This document shows positions 52,837 to 64,000 of a stretch of DNA of 64,000 nt, piece by piece (positions within the stretch are counted from its first letter, which is position 1; each line of letters begins with the position of its first letter). The translations under genes were made by a program, and so were the position numbers. The notes beneath the pieces were generated by a model. That model was not told the DNA's origin and did not search any database. It saw only the letters and a program-made list of their open reading frames with translations. The DNA is from Piscicola geometra (taxonomy: Eukaryota; Annelida; Clitellata; Hirudinida; Piscicolidae). The stretch covers positions 14,822,100 to 14,886,099 of the forward strand of contig OX030956.1 in NCBI GenBank assembly GCA_943735955.1, read 5' to 3'.

Positions 52837-54331
52837 TCACTGCACAGGCCTCTTGCCCGTCTCCTCCAGCTCCTCCTTGCTGACCAACTCAAAGTCATCG
52901 TCGAACGAGCCCGCCACCCTTGCTACCTTCGCCTCCTCAGCAGCCACTGCCTCATCATCGCCGCTGGCTGCCTTTTCTGCCTTTGCTTCCACTTTGCTAT
53001 CCTTCTCATCAGCTTCGTCGGTGATGCTCCCACTCACTTCCTGCTCGACTGCCTTGGCCTCTTCCTTCTCTTCTCCCGTCTTGGCACTTTGGACGTCTCT
53101 CTTGTCCTCAAAATCTTTCAGAACTTCTGCTTTCACCTCCTCCACAACCTCCTTGGCAGTCTGTCCTCCCAGCTGTGAGATGCCTCTTTCCAGCTGTTCA
53201 CTGCCACCACATTCCCCCACTAATGGCACCTCACCCGCCTCCACCTTGAATGTTGCGACTGCATCCAAACTCATCGGCTCCAACTCCACCACCACCTCTC
53301 TTTCCTTGGCTTTCTCGATCACATTCTGAACATTCTCAACGCACACATTCTGCACAACAATAACACCATCGGCAGCAGCGACCACTGCCTCGCCTGTCGC
53401 CACCGCTTCAACCAGTGAGTCGGCAACTTTTTCTCCAACACTGGCAGCAACAACAACCGCATCAATATCACCAACACCCTTGTCGCCTGCAATGACAGCA
53501 GGAGCCTCAGTGAGAAGAACAGCAGCAGCAGCATCAGGAACAGTGGCATCAGCATCGGTAGTGGCAGTCTTTTGATCGCCGACGTTCATGAGACTGGCGG
53601 TCATGTCGATGATGGAGTAGCTGGAGGAGGAGGGCAGGCTGCAGAGCGAGGAGGCGTCGTCAAGCATGGTCGCCTCTTCAGCAACTGCATCTTCCACGTC
53701 ATCGTCGTTGTGTGGTGGCGGAGAGGTCGGGACGTCTGTTTCAAGGAAAACATCTTCAGTTGCTTTTTTGCTTGAATCAATAACTTTTTCGAGTGTTTCT
53801 TTATCAACTTCGATGCTCTTTGTGTTGTTCTCGTCAACTTTATCATCGACATCTTGTTTTATGATTTTGGCTACCTCAACGCCACGACCACTACTTTCTA
53901 CCTTGACTGCAACGACACCTTTCAATTCGTCTGCATTCACACCACATTCTATTATTTCTATGCCGTCTTTCGGCAGTTTTTCGAACGAATCTTCGTTATC
54001 AGCCTCATCTTTCGCATCATTATTATCTTTATCATTCTTCTCCAAACATTCCTTTCGCTTACTTTCCTCACATACATTACCCTCTTTCTGTATGATCTCA
54101 CTAAGACTGAAAACTTCTTTTACCCTTCTTTCACTCACAACCAATTCTTCAATCCTTCTGTCTGTGTTCTTTCCCTCATCCTCATCATCATCATGAGCAT
54201 CATCCAACTTCAATGCTTCGTCATCACTATTTTTAGTGACGTTAGATTCAATGGGCGCTTCAACTTCAATGATTTTGGAAGATGAAAGACACAAAAAATG
54301 TCTTATTATTGGATCGTAAGAGTCCAGAAAA
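52837..54331 (-). CDS. CYBC1-like: CYBC1-like terminal exon: acidic, low-complexity tail
   Basis: A single 1.5 kb exon. After GFLDSYDPIIRHFLCLSSSK the sequence becomes Asp/Glu/Lys-rich with Ala/Val-rich stretches (VAVKVESSGRGVEVAKI, DADATVPDAAAAVLLTEAPA). It is not a simple nucleotide repeat, codon use is varied and no stop interrupts 498 codons, so it looks like selected coding sequence. Antisense Ser-rich open frames over it (52853-53329, 53666-54196) are shadows. Confidence 0.85.
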
Positions 54332-55181
54332 CTGGAAAAATTTATTTTTTAAATAATTTTAATTAAATATTATCCAGAGAAACTAGACAAATGTAAGAAA
54401 CTAACCCTTTGTCCTGATCGAATTGAGCCAAAACATGCTTATTTTGGATGCAGTAAAAGAGAATCTTTTCATTGTGAAAGTCTGTGACCATCTGTCTCAC
54501 TTCGTTCAGCTTGACAACTGAGCAAGTTAGGTGATATTTTGATGCTTTAAGCTCATTAGAAATAAAAAAAAATATCTAGGAATATTCATGATTTTGAGAA
54601 AAATATATTTAAAGATGAACCTTTGACGATGCCTGAAAAGACACACTTTTGGAAAATAGTATCATCTTTGTATATCAGATTTCCAGACAACTTGTCAAAA
54701 GTCAATTCCTTGAAAATTGAACAAAATAATAAAAAGTTTAAAAATACAATATACATTTCTCAATTCATTAAATTACCCTCCAGTGTTCGAAGAGTCTTGA
54801 AGAAATAAAGATACTGCCCAAAATGCATAGAAACTTCACTAACATACTTCCTGAAAGATTATTGACAATCTATATAGAAAGGCAAGGTAGTTTATTAATT
54901 TCTCAATAATTCATAAAATTTAATGAGAAAAGTTTGGTTTACGCAAAATGACTTAGCAAATAATAAAAAACTGATACTCAAAAAAAGAAATACTAACCAA
55001 CTGTAAAATAAATAACAGCCCAACACGAAACAACGCCTGAAATTAATATTTTCAAATTTATTATTTAACTCAAATCTCTACTGCGCCAAGAACTCGAACC
55101 TGCTAGGACGGCCCCGCTGATAAGTGGCGAGGGCCTGGCACGAAAAACTAACTTAGAATCTGATTGTTCGATTAACTTCAT
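52837..55181 (-). CDS. CYBC1-like: CYBC1/EROS-like two-pass membrane protein with long acidic C-terminal extension, 6 exons
   Basis: Exons in transcript order: 55181-55100, 55036-54998, 54850-54777, 54708-54621, 54517-54406, 54331-52837, phases consistent, about 629 residues. The N-terminal part reads SKLVFRARPSPLISGAVLAG, then VVSCWAVIYFTV (TM1), KFLCILGSIFISSRLF (TM2), EHWRELTFDKLSGNLIYK, VVKLNEVRQMVTDFHNEKIL and HVLAQFDQDKGFL. Spacing of two membrane segments, an EDW/EHW-FDKxxG motif and a following beta-strand domain parallels vertebrate CYBC1 (EROS), an ER chaperone for the NADPH-oxidase cytochrome b558. Vertebrate CYBC1 is near 187 residues; here the last exon adds nearly 480 Glu/Asp/Ala/Val-rich residues ending DDDFELVSKEELEETGKRPV. 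An in-frame upstream ATG exists at 55262. The name is based on remembered motif spacing, not a search. Confidence 0.75.
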
Positions 55182-55772
55182 ATTTCTTGAAAACGAAAAG
55201 TTTATTGAGTGAAATGATGCTACTCTGATGTCAGTAACAAAAACCTTTATTCGATAACGCAATTTAAATCCCCTTTGAAAACAATACTACCAAAGAATTC
55301 TCTATTTATATGGCGTTATATTTTGAAAATCAGAAAAATAAAATTAAAAAACTTTAAACCAAAATTTATTATAAGTTGTTTTCATTAATAACTAAAAAAT
55401 AAAATAAAATTGGCACTTAAATTGAAATGTAGAGAAATCACTAAGAATTAAATGAAGTTAGAAGTGGAGAACAGTTCAAGATTATTTTAGCTAAAGGTTG
55501 CCAAAAAGCAAACTGCCAGGTTCTTGAAACATTTATAGTAGAAATTTCAACGCCTGACTCCTCGTCTGTTATAACTTTTGTTGGCTTCGAAAGAGCGCTA
55601 TACAAATCATTGGTGATTAATTGATAACCCCTACAATTAAACCATCTCAGTCCATCTCAGCTGCGGAAAATTCATTTAATCTTGCCTTCTGACCTCTTAC
55701 CTTCACTCGATCAATCAACGATGAGGATGAATATGAACGAAAAACCTCCCCTAACTTCGGAGCCCTGGCAGA

Positions 55773-58700
55773 TCACTTGAACTGCTGCGGGGCCCTCAGA
55801 CGCAGGAGCATCAGCCTGATTATCACGTAACCAAACGACACCAAACAAGCAATGCCACCCAGCTTCGAAAGCAGATTGGATGCCATTTGAATCCATGTAA
55901 CGGAGTTAATGACGAACAAGTAAACGGTGCCCAAGTGTTTGGCGTGCATCCAGCAACTGTAGAAGCCCTGGTCCGCCTTTATCAACTTCTTGATCACCAA
56001 CTCATTGCGGTCGTTAATGATTACTCTGTAACTGGATTATTTAATATATAAATGCGATTCATTTAGAAAGAATATATAAACTTTTATTCAATTTTTTGTA
56101 ACAAATTAAAATTGTTTTAACCAATATTCAGAATTTTTAAAATAATTTTATTTTTATTTATTTATTTAATTAATTGGAGAACTAACTTAGTGACGTAAGG
56201 TAAGTCGATTTCGTTGAGGAGTATTGTGCCATTCTTCCACGATACAGGAATCCTCGTTGAGTTCTTACTGCGCAAACAAGTGATCAACTGATCAGAAAAG
56301 AATGAAAATTCAAAAATTTAAGATTCACTTAAGCATCCACCCATGTGATAAAAAATTGCTCCCACTCATGCACCCAAATATTCATCCACTCATGAATCCA
56401 ACCACACATCCACCCATCCATCCATCCACCCACCCACCCACCCATTCACCCATTCACCCACCCAAACACCCATCCACCAACCCAAGCACCCACCTAACCA
56501 CCCACCCATCCACCCATCCACCCACCCATGCATCCACTCACTTAGGACATTTGACAACCGCCTTGCCGCCCAAGACTTGGTAGGTGGCGGTCCTTTCGGC
56601 GGGATTGGCGATGGGTGGTAAGCCTTCGTACACCGACCTCCTTCCCTTGTACGCGTCAACTATATCCACCACGTTACCATCCCTGTGTACGTGTGTGGGG
56701 GGGGGGGGGGTTTGTGTGTGTGGGGGGGGGGTTTTGTGTGTGTGTGTGTTTGTGTAGAGGGAAGTGTTTTTGTGTGTGTGAGAAAGAGAGAGTGTGTGTG
56801 TGTTTGTGTGGGGCGGGGGGTTTGTGTGTGTGGGGGGGAGGAAGAGTGTGTGTGTATGTTTGTGTAGGTGTGTGTGTGTATGTTTGTGTGTCTGTTTGTG
56901 TTTGTGTGTGTGTCTCAAACTTGTCGGTGATTCTGCGGACAGGTGGCTTGGTGACGCAGGTGTTGTAGCACGGAACAAACATGATCTGACTGCGCCTCAA
57001 ACGCAGGTTGGCCGCCTTTGGGGTGATGATGATGATGATGGAATGATGACGATGACGATGATGATTATGATAAAGATTATGTTTGAATGATAATTCATTA
57101 TTGAAAGCCCTGCATGCATGTGGTAGTTGATAATGTGCGAATCAATTTAAATAAATTTTGTCTATTAAGTCCATTTTGTCCCGAGAAAAACGGACCCGAT
57201 ATAAAAACATCAACTTTGCATATCAAGCAGGCGTTCAAACGTGGTAAAGGGGTGTCGGAACCAGCGGACTGATGCACGGAAGACCTTCAGTGAACTTTCG
57301 CAGTACGTTTGAGCGGAAGGGAAGTGTAGGTAGCTTGGGGTTGTACAGCTGTGTCGGGGTGGTTGAGGTTGAGTTGGTATGTGTATAAGTTTGAAGTAGT
57401 GAATGACTCAATGAACATACTGTATGAAGCTTTCGCGCCTTGGGCCGAGTTTATACATGACTATGACTAAGCCATGAAAACATAATAAAAACACAAAAAT
57501 CTCCAAAAAACGCCTTTAATAACAAAACCTGAAGTCGGCTATTCAAAACGGACTTTGAACAACTTAACACCCTTAAGAACAAAACATAACGCGTACCTTA
57601 ACCATGCACGATCCGAGCCTCTTCTTCACTCCTCGATTGTCGCACCTATTGCACTCGCTCCATTCAGACCATTGGTAAAAGACGTATAGGTTGTTTTCGC
57701 CTAGTACTTCTGGCTTAGTGGCCGCCTCTATGCCTGCCGCTGTATCCTGAACCTGAATTGAAAGTGGTTGGTTACAGGTGTTTGTGGTTGAATGGATGGT
57801 GAAATTTTTGGATGAGTGAATAGATGATAGAAGTTGTGGTTGAATTAATGAGCGATCGAACGTATTGAATACACGGGATAATAGGATGAATGAGCAGAAA
57901 AATGAGTTAATAAATAAATAAATGAAAAAAAGTGGTAGTGTTGGATGGATATATAGTTGAGTTGATGAATCATCGATGATGGAATTGGTGAGTAATTGAA
58001 TAATGGAACAATATTAATTAGTGATTAGATAAAACGGTGATGCTAAATGTGAAAAGTTAAAAAAAAATTGAGCATTTGATTCAATAACTTGAATAAAAAA
58101 ATTAAATTATTTATAAATAATCACTTGAACAACACCTCCATTCTCGACTCTTGATCATCGATGCCTATTAGGTAGGTGGACTCGTGAGTTTCACCGAGGA
58201 AGCAAGTGTACATGCCTGAGATGGATCGACCTTGTGTCGTACAGCTCCAGCATTCATGAATTTCATAAAGCCACGCGTTAACCAATTCATTCATTCACCA
58301 ATTCTTTAATTGAGAAATTCATTAAATTACTATTTCTGTTTTTTATCAACTTATTTATTTTGCAATCCCTTCATTTCTCTTCTTTTTATTAAGTACAAGG
58401 TTTTTTTGAAGCAATGATGCCTTTAGTTGATGGTTAAAATCGAGTCCACGCAGTTAGAAGAAAAAAACGTTTAACCGGGAAGCCATTCCATCAAAAAATT
58501 CACTCATTCACAAGAAGATTCGTAATATTAAATAGATTCTGGCGCATAAAAGCATTGTAACATGACCTGCGTTTGTCAGGCTGCTGTGAATAATATAGAA
58601 AAGAGGGGAAAATAATTTAACCCCCCCCCCTAAATCATTCAATACACCAGAACATACCAGCATCATCGGGTTTAAGGTCATGAATGGTGAGGTCTCCATC

Positions 58701-60039
58701 GAAGTTGAGCGAGAATTTGAAGCCATCGTCAGGAATGCTGGCGTACGGTCCGCCGAGATGCAGGAGGCGACGATACCACGTCATCTCGTAGTCCATACCT
58801 CTCGTGAACGGAGGTAGACTGTTTAGTAGCCGTGGTGGTGTTGCATTGTTATTTGGGATATTCACGCTTCTGTGCGTGTTCAAATGCTTGTTTAAGGATA
58901 ATTTCTAAGTGATAAATTCAAGAAGTTTAATAAAATTTATGTTATGTATACATACGCATACATGAAGAATACATGTATAGACCATTGTTGTGTATATAGC
59001 GGTAGGCATAGAGCGAACCTACCACGTATTGCACTGAATGGTTACTTTTTCATTCGTGACAGTGTTGAATGATACAATATTATTCATGGGTTTTCCTAGA
59101 CTGTCTGTGAAATACTTCATCCTCTTTTCCATGCACTCGTAATAGAGTGAAAAAGCCTATAAAAAATGGTTAATTACCTTTTAAAGGTTATTCTCAAATG
59201 AGTCAAATTGTAAACTTATTTCAATAATCTGAATAGTTCTTACAGTTATTAATCTTGAATACACCATTTTAGGTTCTGGAGTTTTTCCATCTACTTCATA
59301 AACCATCCATGATTTCAATGTTTTCAACTGCTGGATAACATGATTATTTACTGCTGTTAAATCATTTGCTGTTATAGTCCTGAAAGTCAATTTTATTCAT
59401 TATTTTAATAAAATCCATGATAAAAAAATTTAATTCTTATTTATTTAAATTTATATAACATTTTATCTTTGAATTTAAAATCTTGACTACTTTTATAGTT
59501 TATTTTTGTGTTTGAATTTTTCAAAGACATTAGTATAAAAATGTATAAATTAAAAATATAAAACTTTACTATAAGCATTATTGATTACATTTAGATTCTA
59601 AATTTTAGGATGATAAAAGTTGTCTATTTTACCTTTTTAATCTCAAAGACTTAGTTTTTTCTATGAATTCTTTAACAAAAATTCCTTCTGGACTATTCTC
59701 AACTTTCCATTTGCTATTTTTATAATGTTTCCAGTATTGATAAAAATTTTCAAATTGTTTTTCCTTTCCATAATTAGTATTGGTAAATACTAGTTTTTTA
59801 TTATCAGTTGTATTTTTAGTCTTTATTTTTTCTAATTGTTCGTAGTAATATTTCAAATGTTTGTGTTCAGCGTCAAATGTCTCAGGATTTATATCCGAAT
59901 AATCCCACTCAAAATCTGGTTCTACCATCCCATCAAGGTGAATGGCGTAATCAATGTATTCAGAATGCACGTAACTATCAATAAATAAATAAATGCATAT
60001 TATAAAAAATAAAATATTTTTGCTTCTGTAGAAAATCAT
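55773..60039 (-). CDS. FAM187-like: FAM187-like immunoglobulin-domain type I membrane protein, about 11 exons
   Basis: Exons, transcript order and approximate except where phase-checked: 60039-59633, 59380-59248, 59157-59035, 58870-58667, 58222-58131, 57752-57597, 57333-57235, 57005-56936, 56689-56545, 56272-56195, 56035-55773. The start gives a signal peptide (MIFYRSKNILFFIICIYLFI). An Ig domain spans KVTIQCNTS, YEMTWYRRLL, DGDLTIHDLKPDDAGMYTC. A thrombospondin-like FYQWSEWSECNRCDNRGVKK segment follows, then a second Ig domain (VLGGKAVVKCPK, ELVIKKLIKADQGFYSCWM) and one membrane helix (LGGIACLVSFGYVIIRLMLL) with a short cytoplasmic tail. Domain order recalls FAM187; the precise orthology is uncertain. 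The start codon is 72 bp below the dihydropyrimidinase stop. Function unknown. Confidence 0.8.
56390..56525. repeat. (CCACCCATCCAT)n repeat just inside a splice donor
   Basis: CCAC/CCAT units on the plus strand; on the FAM187-like sense strand it is a GTGGATGGGTGG array that starts at the donor GTGAGTGGATG after the second-Ig exon. Confidence 0.88.
56695..56925. repeat. (GT)n with long G-runs, intron of the FAM187-like gene
   Basis: TGTGTG blocks alternate with runs of up to about 14 G. On the sense strand this is CA plus C-runs that end at the acceptor GTACACAG. The other strand has G-quadruplex potential. Confidence 0.88.
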
Positions 60040-60111
60040 TTAAATATTTCTAGAAGTTAGATTACTATTCAATAAAATGGTTACTCAAATGATCAGACGC
60101 ATATAAATGTT

Positions 60112-64000
<3,889 letters not shown>

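Noticed and set aside
52853..54285. Ser-rich and hydrophobic plus-strand open frames
   Set aside because: Antisense shadows of the CYBC1-like terminal exon, whose frame is in phase with five upstream exons.

Overview
This is an AT-rich, intron-rich stretch of an invertebrate nuclear genome crowded with simple repeats. The proteins are animal orthologues, the introns are short to medium, there is a short (CTAACC)n telomere-type block, and there is a load of hAT, LINE and MITE debris. That points to a lophotrochozoan; a leech-type annelid such as Helobdella is my best guess, by inference only. No bacterial, viral or organellar genes were seen.

Seven protein-coding genes were reconstructed by hand from spliced, phase-checked exons. 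In order they are: a RANBP9/10-type SPRY-LisH-CTLH scaffold protein (minus, 14924 to 3625); a TMCO4/DUF726 membrane hydrolase-fold protein (plus, 15356-22758); a K-Cl cotransporter of the SLC12 family (minus, 40786 to 26784); the CCCH zinc-finger/RING protein Unkempt (plus, 41128-50867); a CYBC1/EROS-like membrane protein with a very long acidic tail (minus, 55181 to 52837); a FAM187-like immunoglobulin-domain type I membrane protein (minus, 60039 to 55773); and a catalytic-type dihydropyrimidinase (minus, 64000 to 60112, 5' end possibly outside the window). Two near-identical tRNA-Leu(AAG) genes lie on the minus strand at 24.4 and 26.5 kb.

Two gene pairs are head-to-head: RANBP9/10-TMCO4 (431 bp between start codons) and KCC-Unkempt (341 bp). 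The last three genes run in tandem on the minus strand, with only 72 bp between the dihydropyrimidinase stop and the next start codon. The genes do not form one pathway.

Mobile DNA is concentrated in three places: the intron of RANBP9/10 at 5.6-8 kb, the intergenic tRNA region at 23.9-26.1 kb, and a 5 kb KCC intron at 33.1-38.2 kb. The clearest element is a hAT-type MITE present twice, with perfect 8-bp target duplications. The most unusual global pattern is in the introns: G/T-rich simple repeats often start at 5' splice sites and C/A-rich ones often end at 3' splice sites, always on the sense strand, so that some introns could fold with their two ends paired.
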